From positions 935,586 through 999,585 of the forward strand of contig BCHU01000007.1 in NCBI GenBank assembly GCA_001599715.1: DNA of 64,000 nt, given 5' to 3'. The position numbers and the translations under genes were made by a program. This stretch comes from Phaeotremella fagi (lineage: Eukaryota > Basidiomycota > Tremellomycetes > Tremellales > Phaeotremellaceae). A model generated the notes under the pieces. The model did no database searches. It was not told the origin of the DNA and saw nothing but the letters and a program-made list of their open reading frames with translations. Positions 21,760 to 35,500 of the stretch are shown piece after piece; position 1 is the stretch's first letter; each line of letters opens with the position of its first letter.

Positions 21760-24700
21760 ATGGATCAACAAGTATTACAATGTCTAGAAGCAACACTTTC
21801 GCCCCAAGAAAATATCCGTCAACAAGCTGAAGAGCAAATACGTCAACTCTTCCTTCTTTCTGGTATGTGTGTTGCTGTGTTCAGTGAAAGATTCTTTTAC
21901 TGAAAATCTATCAAGATGGGGGTCTGAGTTTAGCTAGACTTTTAGTTTCACCTGAAATAGCTCTACCTCAACGTCAGATAAGTTTTGTCTTAACTTGTCC
22001 ACGATGACCACTGCAAGCTAACTTCTTTATACTCTGCCGGCGTCCTTTTACAACAGTATATTTCGCAACATTGGACACCAGCTTTCCCAGCCTTTCAAGA
22101 TCCTATCACACCACTAGAAGTGAGCTAATCCTTTCATATTCAGGAAATAGCTCATAAAATTCGTAGATCAAAGCTCAACTCCGTCCCATCATCTACCATG
22201 GGTTATCAGATCCACAACGTAAAGTTCGTATGGCAAGTGTGAGTGAAGACGTCCTATACGAGATATCCCTGACCAACCTCAACAGGCCTTTGCAATATCT
22301 ACAATAGCACGATTCGATTGGCCAGATGATTGGCCAGATTTATTGTCATCGCTGGTATCACTCTTGACGACCGGTAACGCAGATTCAGTTCATGGGTCTA
22401 TGAGAGTCGTAGCCGAATTCGTAAAGAATGATCTGAGTGAAGATCAGTTATTACCCGTCATTCAAGATTTGGTACCAGCACTGCTAACGATATTAGGGAA
22501 TCCTCAAGTAAGTTCTCTTCTTGCAAAGCGAATTTAGCTAATCAGTGTGCAGTCTCATAACCCTTCAACTCGAGCTTCGACCGTCAACGTTTTCCGTCAA
22601 ATTCTGAGAATGTTGGAAACCGTTCGAGAGGAACATCCACAAGCTGTTAAATCAGCTTTGGATCAGATAGTTCCAATTTGGTTTGGAGCTTTTAGTCAAT
22701 TGTTATCTGTCGATGCAGCTTCTGAGATTGGTGAAAATTGGGAAGCTCTCGGTATTAGGATAGAGATATTTAGAGTAAGTCCTACGTTATAGCCTCTATT
22801 GACCTTCGAAGACCCTTTCACTTTTCCAATCAACCTTCTCTCGAATCCTTGCTCCATATCTTGATACGTATCTTCGATTATCTGTACTCAACCTCACATC
22901 ACTTTTACCAATTTTCACCAGTCACTACCTATCAGCAGATCCTGACGCACCTGAACCACCGAGTCCCACATCTGATGCAGGATTCATGACCCCAAAGATG
23001 GATATCGATGATTTAGCATGTGCGATCTTTGATTTCTTGACTCCTGCGGTTAGGACACAGAAGGCTGTGCAATATCTGATAGACGGTGAAAAGGGGACGG
23101 CATTGTTGGAAACTATGATCGGTCTGGTTATGGCTTATACACAAGTTACGAGGGATAACGTATGTTTCTGTGTGGGTTAATGACTGATTCAACAGGAAGA
23201 GGAATGGTTGGAAGACGCCAACGCTTTCGTTGCTGATGATGACGAAGAGACTGAAATGTATGGACTTCGCGTTATAGGATTTGATCTAATCGGTGTAAGT
23301 CGGACGTCGTTCGACAACATGGAATACCAACTGATCCGAATATAGTCTCTACTGGATAAATGGCCTAGACCGGTCACAAGGATTCTGCAAGACCAAACCA
23401 ATCGTCGAATCCAAGAATCAGCCGCAAGCAAAGAAAGTGGTAAAGGCGATTGGTGGAAATCCCTGGAATCTGCTCTAGCATTACTTGGTGGTGTATCAGA
23501 TGATTTAAGAGATCTTCTCGAGAAAAATCAATCGGAGAAGAAACCTCCTACACTCGATATCGGTCATTTACTTGATCAAGTCATTCCAAATCTTCTAACA
23601 CTTATTGGTAAGTCTTGTATGTTACCGTCAGATTCCTGACGGGATTAGATACACCTTTCCTTCAAGGTCGTGCTTTCGTTTTCGCTTCTCAATACGCTTC
23701 GATCTTACCGGAAACGTTGACAAGTCAATATTTGGGGGCGGCTGTTCATGCCCTCGAATCTCCAGAAGTTAAAGTTCCAGTTAAGATCTCTGCTGTGAAG
23801 ACTATAAAGAAGTAGGTAAAATCCTTGTCGATCCGTGTACCTATTTATCGAATCTATCAGCTTCTGCCGTTTCGTCGACGCTACCATCATGCAACCTCAA
23901 TCAAGAACTATCCTGACATTACTCCTCCCACTATTGAACCAAACTACCAACGAGACTTTATATCTTCTATTGGAGACTATCAGAGCTGTTTTAGCTTTAG
24001 ATAAAGATCTCTTGGATCAACATTCGACCAGAGAAGTTGCTGAGCGGGTATACGAAATATGGTTGAAATTCACGACGGGTTCGTTGAAAAATCCGCCCAC
24101 CATGTATCATACTGACGACTAGATCAGATCCCGTTCTCACAGCAATAGTAGAAGAACTGTTCGAAGCCATCATCGCACTCCTCGATCCAATTTCCACCAC
24201 GACACTCGTCAACACCGTCTCACCCAAGTTATCCCAAGCAATCTCGGAACCCGTAACGGACGATACTATCCATATACCGGGTGAAGCAATTCAATTGTCG
24301 AATTCTTTGATCCGAGGAAGAGGTGGACCGATCGAAGAGAGTTTAGTTGGATTGATCACGGTGGCGGTGTTGGGTTGTTTGGGTGGTACTGATGATATGG
24401 ATGTCATACAGGTGGGTGTCTGGAGATACACTAAATCTTATGGTTTTTTAGCATGGGATGATACATCTTACGTTAATCGTGAGAAAAGATTGTGAAAAAC
24501 TCATTCAATGGTGTGTTGGCTCCCCAATTCAAATTTATCATCTTGAACTGAACCCCCACCTTTTTAGGCAAGACGGTCAAGGCAATAACGGTATCACATC
24601 GATCTTCACTTTACTAGGCCGATTCTTATCGCCAACATTCTCAGAATCGGGTGGTATATTCGTCGGAGATCTGATTATGCATCTATTCAGAAAAGCCGGG

Positions 24701-25890
24701 AACAGCATCGCACCCGTTCTCAGTGATTTGTTGAAAGCTATCGTGGAACGATTGGCGAGTGCGACTTTACCTTCGTTCATTCAGGTCAGTACATGTTTCT
24801 TCACTTTATCTTAACTAGTTGAATCTGATCATTGGGAAAATTCTAGTCCTTGGTTCTGCCGTTCGCTTATCTATTCGGTACTGAACATACGCAATCTACT
24901 ATCGATCTCTTGTCGAGTTTCTCGGTAAACGTTAATGGTAAGAACGTATCCGCATTGGAGGTAGTTTTGTCGGCGTGGTGTGAAACTAGTGATACCATCA
25001 CTGGATCTTGGAATATCAGAGTTAGGTCAGTTGTACTGTGCTTTGACATGAATGATACTGAATAACAACGATCATAGTAATCTCGGAATGTCAAAACTTT
25101 TCATCATGCCTCGGGAAAGACTTGGTTCCGTGGTCGTTAAAGGGGATCTCATCATTTCGGATAAAAACAGAGATAGTATGTTGAATTCTTTTCTGCTTAG
25201 TACGAAAACTAAAGCGTGAATCAGCGATAATGACCAGATCAAGGACTAAAATATGTAATTCAACTTCATTCTCTGACTTCTAACAACGGTCTCTAACACA
25301 CCCATAGCCCCTAATCAATATACTCAAATTCCCTTCCCTCTGAAAGCTTTGAAACTGCTTTTGAAGGATGTCCAAAGTGATTCGAAAGGGGACAAGAACG
25401 GGAAAGGAAAGGCTAAAGCTTCAGAATTGGATTTGGAGATTGAAGAGGATGATGGGGTGAGTTTGTTGCTTTTGCACGATGTGATTGGTATTGATTGATA
25501 CAGGATGACGATTGGGACGATGACGATCCTCTTGGTGATGCTGTTGGTGAATTCGATTATTTATCTTGTGAGTGGTGTCCTTGGAATACATATTGGGATG
25601 ATGGTTGAAAGAATGAAATGATAGCTTGGATGGGAGACGGACCTAAAGAACATGATGCCCAGGATGATGATGAGGATCTAAGGAATGATCCAGTAGCTTT
25701 GATTGATATGTCTGTGCGTTCACACTTTTATTTTCTGGAAGGAATTATGAAGACTGATAAAGAGATTCAGACACATCTCACTGAAACTCTACGTAATTCT
25801 TATACGACCAACGTCAACGGGATCCATGAATTGATTGAAGGGTTGAACGAAACTGAGAAAGGGATTTTAAGATTGGTTCTAACTGTTTGA
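21760..25890 (+). CDS. KAP114: Karyopherin beta, importin-9/Kap114 type
   Basis: The protein starts MDQQVLQCLEATLSPQENIR, then QQAEEQIRQLF, the first HEAT-repeat helix with the importin-beta N-terminal pattern. Many exons of helical HEAT repeats follow, for example HPSTRASTVNVFRQILRMLE-like segments (QSHNPSTRASTVNVF), WWKSLESALALLGGVSDDLR and LPQSRTILTLLLPLLNQTTN-like sequence. Near the C-terminus there is an acidic stretch (DLEIEEDDG, DDDWDDDDPLGDAVGEFDYL), as in Kap114 and importin-9. The end is IHELIEGLNETEKGILRLVL. The family imports histones H2A/H2B, TBP and ribosomal proteins. Around fifteen short introns interrupt the coding sequence; total length is on the order of 1,000-1,100 residues. 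It ends 98 bp from the convergent SEN15 gene. Confidence 0.85.
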
Positions 25891-25988
25891 TCGGATCGTG
25901 GATAGAGATGATATTTTGTATGCATTGGTTGGGTATAGAAGAAATACTGGGTAATAAATGTAAATCGAAATCATCTGTCCAATCCTTG

Positions 25989-26637
25989 TTATTCATCAGG
26001 TATATCAGCAGGTTTCTTGATCCCTCTCGATAATTTATAATAAACAACGGTAGAATCTTGAGTTACTATCGCTAGATAAATCATTTCTTTATCGAGAGTT
26101 GTGTTAGATACCGATGCGATTGGTGGAGTTGGAATTGAAGTGGTTAAACTCGCTCTGATCTCTTCGAGAGGTTTAACGATGTTCGGTATGATCTCCCCAT
26201 AATCTTGTAATTTCGAGATTGATTGGAAAATCGATGAGAGTTCTGAAGGGAGTAATGAATTGGTATGTAGTGGGAGTGGTAATACAATTTTCAATGGGTC
26301 CTATAAAACACATAATATGTTTCAGCAATCCAATCTGTAAAATGAATGAAATGACGACTGACCTCTAATCGTTTATGTCCAATGATTATTATCCAACCGT
26401 TATCCAATTGTTTTATTCTAAGTTCCTGCCATTCGATCGCTATCCCCTTAGTCAACTTATGATACATTTCGAAACGGTTTGGAATCACTTACATAGAGAT
26501 AAATCTTTGAGGGTGGTTAAGAGTGGACCTGATTGGGTGGTGTTGGATAGATAGGGTTGGACGTGTTTGTACTGGTTTGGATTTGATTAGTGGGTGTGTG
26601 GTGGGTTTGGTTAACTTACTAATGGATCTGATTCCAT
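25989..26637 (-). CDS. SEN15: tRNA-splicing endonuclease subunit Sen15
   Basis: Four exons give a short protein. An 18-nt first exon (26620-26637, MESDPL) is joined to YKHVQPYLSNTTQSGPLLTT, then LKDLSL. After an intron follow IEWQELRIKQLDNGWIIIIG and HKRLE, then LKIVLPLPLHTNSLLPSELS. The last exon carries the Sen15 signature EMIYLAIVTQDSTVVYYKLS followed by RGIKKPADIPDE. Sen15 is a structural subunit of the Sen2-Sen34-Sen54-Sen15 endonuclease that cuts introns from pre-tRNA; it keeps the nuclease-like fold without the catalytic residues. Length of about 170 residues fits. The small first exon is supported by consensus splice sites (GTAAGT...CCAG) and by an otherwise missing start. Its start faces PDB1 across 218 bp. 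Confidence 0.85.
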
Positions 26638-26855
26638 CGTAAATGTCTTTGTCGTTATCGTTAACCCCTTCGTCACCATCACCACCATCAAATAACTGAC
26701 TGATGTCCCAAATCAAATGGGATAAAATGTAAATAAATAATCGAATAATAATAAAAGTAACATTAACGGAACGGCATTGAACTCGGAATTCCCCATACAA
26801 ACCACCATACATATCTACATTCTTCTTCTTCTTAACTTCATCTACCCAGTCCAAA

Positions 26856-28485
26856 ATGGCTTCAAGAGTAGCTGCCAGACTATCCAACCAACTATCTAAA
26901 CCTACAACCTCCTCGTCCCTCCTCAGACCACTCTCAACAGTTTCAGTCCCATCCGCATCCAAATTAATCGGTAGAAATGCTTTACTCACTACTCCTTCTG
27001 CTAGGGTTTCAAGGGATCCTTCTAGATTCTTAGTTGGTGCTGAACAGAAACGTATGGCTAGTTCTGATGGTTCTGGTAGTATGGTATGTATCTTTATTAT
27101 CAGTATAGTTGATAAATTATATTTATTAACCTCCCACAGACCGTTCGTGAAGCTCTCAACCAAGCTATGGAGGAGGAGATGCTTCGTGATGAAACCGTTT
27201 TCATTATCGGTGAAGAAGTTGCTAGATATAACGGTGCTTACAAGGTTGGTTTTGAGGATTTGAGGATCGATGGTTTCAAGCATTTAACCATTTTTACCAG
27301 ATCACCAAAGGTTTATTAGATAAATTTGGAGAAGATCGTGTTGTTGATGTAAGTGAAGTCAAACTTTAACATTCTATCATCTTACTCACTCAATCCTAGA
27401 CCCCAATCACTGAATCCGGTTTCGCTGGTTTGGCAGTAGGAGCCGCCCTCGCCGGTCTTCGACCAGTTTGTGAATTCAGTAAGTTCCCCCGTTTCCATAT
27501 CTATCCACCCAACTAACACACTTCAGTGACATGGAATTTCGCTATGCAAGCTATCGATCAAATCGTCAATTCAGGTGGAAAAACTTATTACATGTCAGGT
27601 GGTAACGTTCCATGTCCAGTTGTCTTCCGTGGTCCCAACGGAGCAGCTGCCGGTGTCGCAGCTCAACATTCACAAGATTATTGTGCTTGGTACGGTTCGA
27701 TCCCTGGATTAAAAGTTTTATCTCCTTGGTCAGCAGCGGATTGTAAAGGTCTATTGAAAGCTGCTATCCGTGATCCTAACCCTGTGAGTGTAGCTGACGG
27801 AGTTTCATGGACCTGCAAGCTAACCAGTAAAATAGGTCTGTTTCCTTGAGAACGAACTTCTTTACGGTGTCTCTTTCCCAATGACCAAAGAGGAGATGTC
27901 AGAAGATTTCATTCTCCCAATGGGTAAAGCCAAGATCGAGAAACAGGGTACAGACGTCACAGTCGTCGCTCACTCAAAGATGGTCACTCATTCATTGGAA
28001 GCCGCAGAATTGTTAGAAAAGGAACACGGTATCAAAGTTGAAGTTATTAACTTGAGGTATGCTATTCTTTCCACTCTTCTTAATAACCATTAACATCATG
28101 TCGTAGATCCATCCGTCCTCTCGATATCGACACTATCATTGAATCAGTCAAGAAAACTAACCATCTCGTCACTGTCGAAGGTGGTTTCCCAGCTTTCGGT
28201 GTCGGTTCAGAGATTATCGCTCAAATCTGTGAATCGCCTGCTTTCGATTTCTTAGACGCTCCACCAGAAAGAATCACCGGTGCTGATGTCCCAACTCCTG
28301 TAAGTTGTCGTATCATTGTCACTTGACATCATAACTGACGATTCGAATAGTACTCTGAATCTCTTGAGGGTATGGCTTTCCCTGATACACCATTAATCGC
28401 AAAGGTTCTTAAACGTCATCTTTGTAGGTCTTCCTTGACACTTTCAAATGAGCCTAACTGACTGATAATCGTAGACCGTCAGTAG
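26856..28485 (+). CDS. PDB1: Pyruvate dehydrogenase E1 component subunit beta, mitochondrial
   Basis: The protein starts [20 protein letters not shown], a Ser/Arg-rich mitochondrial presequence of about 65 residues. The mature enzyme begins [20 protein letters not shown], then [20 protein letters not shown] and [20 protein letters not shown]. Later blocks are [60 protein letters not shown] and [20 protein letters not shown]. The C-terminus is [14 protein letters not shown], completed by a last exon of only 11 nt (28475-28485). Pdb1 forms the alpha2-beta2 E1 that decarboxylates pyruvate with thiamine diphosphate in the matrix. GEE in [10 protein letters not shown] corresponds to the cofactor-activating glutamate region. 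About six introns are present. Complete and unambiguous. Confidence 0.96.
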
Positions 28486-28681
28486 ATACGGTTGAGGTGA
28501 AAGGATAATAGGATGGATATGCTGTAAAACGATATGATGTTTATTTTATTATGAAATCGAATGCATGCATATTTAGAAAAAGCTTGATTTCATACATTCA
28601 TAGAGGTCGTCGGGCAGTACAAAGTACAGTAGTGAACACAAACACAAAACACTCATTCTGATCATGCCTCAACCTCAACCT

Positions 28682-31600
28682 TCACTTTTTGTGAGAACCC
28701 AACCCCACAGCTTGGACTATACTGGCAAGTACATTTTTCCCCTTTCCTTTACTTTTATGTCTGGTAGGACTTGAACCAGAGGAGTCAGATTCAATTGAAA
28801 TGGATGATCTAGAAGAAAAAATTCCTTGGACATTTTCAGTGGTTACAATTGCAGCTGACTGAGATTTGTTGGATCGATGAGATAGTCGTCTTTCTAGTTT
28901 ATGTTCTTTGGCTGTCAAATTATCTTTACGACAAGTCTCAATTTTGCTACAAGGGGAAATGTGTGTTGATCAGTAATGAAAACCCATTCAAACGGGTTCC
29001 ACCTTGACTCACTTCATTTTGTCTCTCAGATTTATACCCTCAACACGTGAGATTCGGTACGAACGATCATAAAGATCTTTAGCTCTATCCAAACTTGACA
29101 AATTCGATAAGGACTGTGTGATATGATAGAGAGAGGTTAATCAATTTATTTTCACTGATCAACAACTTACGCCTAGATGATTTTGACAAGCCTCCAATAC
29201 CATATCAAGACAGTTATCAACCATTGAAGTCAGATCCCAGTATATTGCTGAATACTCGAAAAATTCCATCAACTCATCACAAAATTGAATCGATAGATTT
29301 CTTCTCTCATTCCATCGTCTTAAAATTAGATCCGAATATGAATCCAGATGATCATCTGGTAATAAGCTAGCTGCCCAAAATGCTTCAAAGATAGATGTAA
29401 TTTTGAATTGACCATCGTCACGATTTGAGAATCGGATGTTGTGGGATTCATACTGACTGCGTTGATCTTGGCAACGACAGTTCAATCTGATAAAAAAGAT
29501 TCGCAACAATCGAACGAAAATTTGGATATAGTTTTGAAAAGGTTTATCTTTGGATTCCATCATACGTTTTTCACGATTCAAGACGGAATGTAGTGATTGC
29601 AAGTAATCAAGTTGAGATTCAATTGCAAGTTGGATCCTGATAGGATCTATGTACAGTCAATAATCAGTGATTGGTCAAAATTGAAACACGATGATCTCAC
29701 GTTCGATAGGATTGTACATCTCAGCAACTAACCAACAGCATGTTTCGTCGATCCAACGATCATACACTTCACCGGATTTTAACACTTGGTATTCCCTCTC
29801 TGGATGACTGAGGGACCAATATGTATTGTGAAAATCGAATTGAGATGGACGGGGTCCGCGATTTCCAATGTGAACTTCCCCTTCCTCTTGTTCAGGACTC
29901 TTACAGATGTATGTGGTAAGAACGCCTACGTCAGCTTGAATCCGGGTTTTGGGATAACAATCGCAAGATTTGTTCCCATGCATGAAGTTGATCTAAACAG
30001 AAATTCAATCAAAATTAGTTTTTTTGCGTCAGATGAAAAGAGAATAAAAAATTCACTAGTTTTTGCAACCGTTCATCCGCGACCTTCTGAGAATAGACTC
30101 GGGGAAGAGGTCCTAAGCAGTCTACAAAGTGTTGTGAGCTGACCAGCGCTGTTTTGGTTACTCACCATAAGAAGCTAGAATTCTGTAGATATCTGGAGCC
30201 CAACTATCTTTCGCTGTATAAAAAAATCCTCCAGGCAGTATTTCTATTTCTGGTATCGATTGGGTTGTCTCCAATGGCACTACAGTATGTATCTCAACGT
30301 CCGGTCTCGGATCTCGAATATTGATACTGAACTCACCAACGCGTTTGACTGTTGAAATTTCCCAATGGTAAGTTGATTTTCAGTATAGAAACGAGACTAA
30401 GATGGACTGTACCTCTCTTTGGATGATGAACTCCATCGATATCTTCTTCGTTATCAATATTCAAGTCTTCGACACCACGTAAGTCCGTTAATGAAGCAGT
30501 GGACGATTGAGCCGAAGAACCACGTCTTGAACGAAATTTGCGCGAACCTCGTGAAACCTTTCTTGAAATTCCAGATTGACCAGAACCTGCAGAACGATTT
30601 GAATGAACGGAGAAATCAGATTGATCTGAATGGTGAGAGGAAGGTCGTTTTTGATATCTCGTAAATGAGTCCGTATTCCAATTCATCATATTTGAGTCTG
30701 TCATAGTGGGTCTTTCGTACGACAGTGGCAAAAAACCTGTTGATCCTTGGCCTAATCCCGGTAGACTGTATTCTGGGTAGATTTCATTGTCATGAGAGAA
30801 CCGAAAGTCCATATTCGAAGTCGACATATTTGGTATTCCGAACGACGTTGAAGGATAGGATGTTGTTGATCCTTGGCCTAATCCTGGTAAACTGTTTTCT
30901 AACTGGATTCCATTCTCTTGAGAGAACTGATTGTTTGACATCATATTCATACTAATTGCAGTTCCATTACTGTGATTTGAGTGGTGTATGGTACCATCAA
31001 GCCGTACATTATTGTAATTTGTTTGGGGTAAAGAACTGAAGGTTTCTCTGTTGGATCGATTGTTATCATATTGTGCAAATCCTTCTGCCCACTGTTCCGA
31101 GGTAAGATCAGATTGAGGTATTTCGTCGTAAGCATTCTGTGTTGGGAAAGCCGCATCATGGATTGGCATCAAGCCTGGCTGCCCATGGACCATTGAAAAA
31201 TCACCCAAAATGAAATTTTGAGGTTGTGAATTTGACATATTCGATATTGATTGTATACCTGAGTCGTTCAATCTCCATCCAGTATCTGGTATATTAGATT
31301 GCGCATGGGGGAGAGATTCGAAATTCATGATTGAATTGTGATTTGGGATAAAATTCTTGTCAGCCCACGGCGCCATGTCATCATTGGGGCTCTCTATTGA
31401 AATTCGATTGCGAAGGAGGTCTTGTCCACCGACACCAGTAACATTATTATGATGGTCTTCGTCCAATCTTGAAGCCTGCAGTGCCCCTTGAGCTTGATTA
31501 CCATATAATGTAATGTAAAGACTATCCAATCGCTCTTTTTGAAATTGAAGCCATTTGTCGCTCATTTTGATCCTTTGAGTAGCGTTGGGAGGAACAATTG

Positions 31601-32212
31601 AAGGTGTGGATGAGAGATCTAAATCTGATGTCCTCTCTAGATGATCATGAGTAGGTATGATGAGTTGCTTAAAATCCTTCAAACAGATTATCAGTCGTCA
31701 ACTGAATTGAAATAGAGATCTGTACATACTTTATAACATTTTGACAGATGGTCAAGCTTTAATGCTGGATCAACCGATGAGTATTCTCCGTCTAACACAG
31801 GTTGGAATGACTTTGCACATCCTGGACATTGATTCCACCATTTTTTAGCTAAGCATCTGAATAAGCAACAAGTAAATCATCTCCTTTATCCAAAAAAGTA
31901 GATTCGTTATACTATTAGAGGGGGATTCAGAATTGACTTACACTTTAGAAATTTCAAATCCTGCTTCACACCGAGACAATGTTTAGTGAAATTAGGTCGA
32001 TTCTTTATTATATACCCATTGCCTGTATTATCGAAAGGACAACTATATTTCTTTAACGGGGGTGAGGTTTTGTTATCTAAGAAGATCGTGCAAAAATCGA
32101 CGATGCTGTATAAATCAAGATCTTGCTGTAGCTCTTGGAAAGGATTGTCGGTGGTGGCTACCCCTGCATCGCTCATGCTGTTACTTGGTCCAACGTCGTT
32201 GTTTTGTGACAT
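28682..32212 (-). CDS. Large uncharacterised protein, family 2 copy 1
   Basis: I do not recognise the family. In order: a start MSQNNDVGPSNSMSDAG; a helical block DLDLYSIVDFCTIFLDNK; a Cys/His block KYSCPFD, then NRPNFTKHCLGVKQDLKFLK; a zinc-finger-like WWNQCPGC with DHLSKC 22 residues later; a 400-residue Asn/Ser/Gln-rich region containing a 42-residue repeat; an Arg/Ser patch (GSRKFRSRRGSSAQSS); PGGFFYTAKDSWAPDIYRIL; SCDCYPKTRIQ; RWIDETCCWLVAEMYNPIE; a helical part (FEAFWAASLLPDD, FCDELMEFFEYS); and a tail ending VGLGSHKK. The downstream neighbour matches block by block, so they are tandem paralogues. A nuclear or nucleic-acid-linked role would fit the zinc-finger-like and RS segments but is speculation. 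Several short exons between 28.9 and 30.4 kb are joined by eye. Confidence 0.65.
30739..30893 (-). repeat. Two-copy 42-residue internal repeat in family 2 copy 1
   Basis: The disordered middle contains two units, each holding SLPGLGQGST followed by a Pro/Ser stretch and SNM. The repeat cores start 42 codons (126 bp) apart. The DNA of the two cores is also nearly identical (both contain TTGATCCTTGGCCTAATCC on the plus strand), so this is a recent internal duplication. The paralogue next door lacks it. Confidence 0.7.
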
Positions 32213-32540
32213 GTTGGGGATTTGTAGACTGAGTGGGAGATATATGAGCTCGCTCCATAGGTAACGAGTGGGAATGGTTCATTGTTCTGGAGCCTTACGT
32301 TACCAACACCCTAAAAGGTTAAATATTTATCCATAAAATGCTTCCTCTCGTTTTGGGCAACATGTATCAAGTTATATTTAATACTAATCTGTTATCCTCA
32401 ACAGTAATTCGTTTTTCTTTCAGATACAACAATTACACAACGATATAGAGCCATCCTAGTTCAAGGAATGGGGTATCTCCACTCCTAGAAATATAAAACA
32501 CGGAAAACCAACAATCCAAACGTCTACCAAAGTCTAAGTT

Positions 32541-35500
32541 CTACCTGTTTGGTTCTTTACTTGATCCAATCCCGAAAGGCTTGAAGAATTGACCAAAACC
32601 TCTCTCTTTTTCCTTTCCTTTATCGATTGTGCATGTAACATCCGTCGTAGGACATTGCATCGTGGAGGAAGCGCACTTCCTGATGACGACTTCAATCTCA
32701 CTAGAGTGAGGTCAGATAGAGATTAACCACCGATACGGAGAACATACTCTAACTTGGCTTTCAAGGTTGGTTCTATACTGACTGCAATTCCGATCCCTCT
32801 CTGACAGAGGACTTTGGCCCGTTCGAGATCTTGTAGATGTAGGGTGAACTGTGAAATCATCATGTCAGACTTTCATGAATCCCCAGAAATGATACGACAA
32901 TCAACTTACATTGGATTTTTGACATCTTTCTATGACCCGAGTACAGCGCCCAACAATAGATGAGCTCAAGTTGACCTCAGTCATATATGTCAACAAAGGA
33001 TCCAGTTGATCGCAGAAATCCGTCGCCAACGAAACCCTCTCTTGAAGTCTACTGGAGTCCGACGGTAACATGTCTGCAGCTCCCAGCGAAGCGTCCCAAA
33101 AAGCGTCTAAGATGGTCAAAAAGGTTTCATGTCCACTGAGACGTTTCTCTACTTTGTTCTTATGATCTTTGAGTATTTTTCGGGACTTGACGTGGGGACA
33201 TTTACAGGCCAACACTACCAGGTTGACTTCTAGTAATCGACTGAAGAGGGTTATATAAGGTAACCAAGCTGAATCGGGGGCTTCCATCAATCGGTCCCCA
33301 TCGTGAGATTGCATGGATTGTAAGAATTGGAGTTGGGCAGCAACGGCAAGTCTGACTCGTGGTTTGTCTGTGATCCAATGAGATGGGGGATCAGGAAGGA
33401 AAACTTCTCGAAAGTGAGGAAAACTTACGCTTTGCACGATGGGTCATTTCCGCTACCATCCAAGAATATGTTTCGTCGATCCAAAGATGGTGCACTTCTC
33501 GCGATTGAAGGTAGATCACTTGTGGATCGTCTGGGTCTCCGGGAATCCCAATCGTGTATAAGTAAGAGTAGTAGAGTTGTAACGCCTTTTGGCAATGTCT
33601 TGAGCTTCTTTCCTCGGGGCTGTTCCAGATTCGAATTATCACCACTGACTCGCCAGCGTCGAGTACAACTCTAGGATAACATCTGCAATCTTCTGGCACA
33701 CGTACATAACGCAACTGAGAAGTAGATTAGCTGGCTGACATGGCAGCTCGACGACGACCTCACTAATCTTTTTAATCGTTCAAGCAAGTGTTTGTGCGTG
33801 AAGTAATTGTAACTGCTTGTCGCTCCCATGAAACCTTCGATCGTCAGCCCCTTTGTTACCTAGAATCGCATACCATATGAAGCCAATATTCGATAAATAT
33901 CCTTCGGCCAATCCTGATTAGGCCACATAAATCCCCCAGGCTGTGGTACAAGTAACACTGTTGGTTTTGACTTCTTTTCGGTGAACGCCTCTACACAGAT
34001 CAGCATATAAACGAGTCAGGATTAACGTACTTTTGATTTTTTCTTAAGATGGAAGTCAGTTCGAGAGAATAGAAAGCTCAAAATTCTCACCTGCTTTCGC
34101 ACGAAGGCCTTTCTTCCCACCTTTTACACTTCCAAGCGATGAGCTAGATCTGCGTCGACGAGAAGCGTTTCTAGAGTTGGATCTAGATCTACGCGTTCTT
34201 CGCGATCCGATCGAGCTTCTTTCCGAGTCGATTGAACTTACCGAAAAAGCAGGCGACGTTGACCTAGGAATATTCATTGCCTCTTCCTTGTGATGACCGG
34301 CAGGCATCTTTGCTTCCGCTGTATAAGGGCTAGTAATGGAGTCTTTGGTCGTGTTGAAGGTTGAGTCGTTGATCCGACCTGTTGGTTGGGTAACGTACTT
34401 TGCAAAGGCTGAAGGTTGCTGGAACTGTGTTCCCCTTGGTACACCGAAGATATTGTACGAGTGTTCGATACTTGGCACGATGGGTTCTAATTGGTTGTTA
34501 GTCGAACTTGGAGCAAATCCGTCTACCTGGGTGTGTAGGGGAGCTGAACGGTGAGGATACCAAACTGGATCCGAGTCATTATTGGTCTGATTTTGAGGGA
34601 TTTCGACAGCTGTATTGGTCGCAACCGAATGTTGGGCGTAGAGGTCAGCATTTTGAGGTTGTTCCACATTCTTAGCGTCATCGGAAGGCAAGCTGTTCGT
34701 GACTGGGTTTTCACCATAGTGAGTTGGAATTGGAGGTTGTTCAAGATCGGCAGTGTTGCCAAACGCAGTATTGCTGGCCACAAGAGACTGTTGAAGAAAT
34801 TCAGTTAATTCCAAGAGACCGCGATCTCCTTGGTTCAGGTCTGAAGGGATATCCGGATACTGGTTAGACCCAACAGTGACATTATGATTATCATCAAATT
34901 GGGCGAAAATATCCTGGAAGTCAGATAAATCCACGTCCATATTGTTATCGAAAGATTGGTGGTATTGAGATTGTTGATGGGAGTTTGGTTGGAAATTTGA
35001 TTCCATTTGATTGGACCGACCAGTTGAGCTGTTTTGGGCTTGAAGGAAAGAATTCCATGCTTGAGGTTGTTCGTGTTCGTGATTCATATCGACATTGCTC
35101 CGTAATTGGTATTCCGACGCTTGTTGATTTGGATCTGGATGTCGGTTCCATGGAACTTGTATTGGATCTGGGTGATAATTTGATGGATGTTGATTTCCCC
35201 ATGCAAATGCGCTTTCAGCTACATGATCTGAGAGATTGTGATTCACGAGTTGGGGCGTATCCAAAGTCATACCACCATGAAAAGCTTGATAAATACCGTT
35301 ACCGTGTTGCAGATGATGAAGCTGCTGAGGATGAGCTTGTTGTACTGCATTTCTTGCTTTCTCTATTTCCCGTTTGAAAGCGTTTAGTTCATCGACCATC
35401 TCTTGTCTCTGGCGAGGTTGAGGCCTAACGATAGTGAAATTGTCAGGTATCTTCGATACCTTTTCTTTCTTCTTGCCCTTATCCTTCTCTCCATCTTTCG

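Noticed and set aside
34985..35377. 130-codon plus-strand frame inside family 2 copy 2
   Set aside because: It is antisense to the Gln/His-rich coding region, whose repetitive codons create an open complementary frame.
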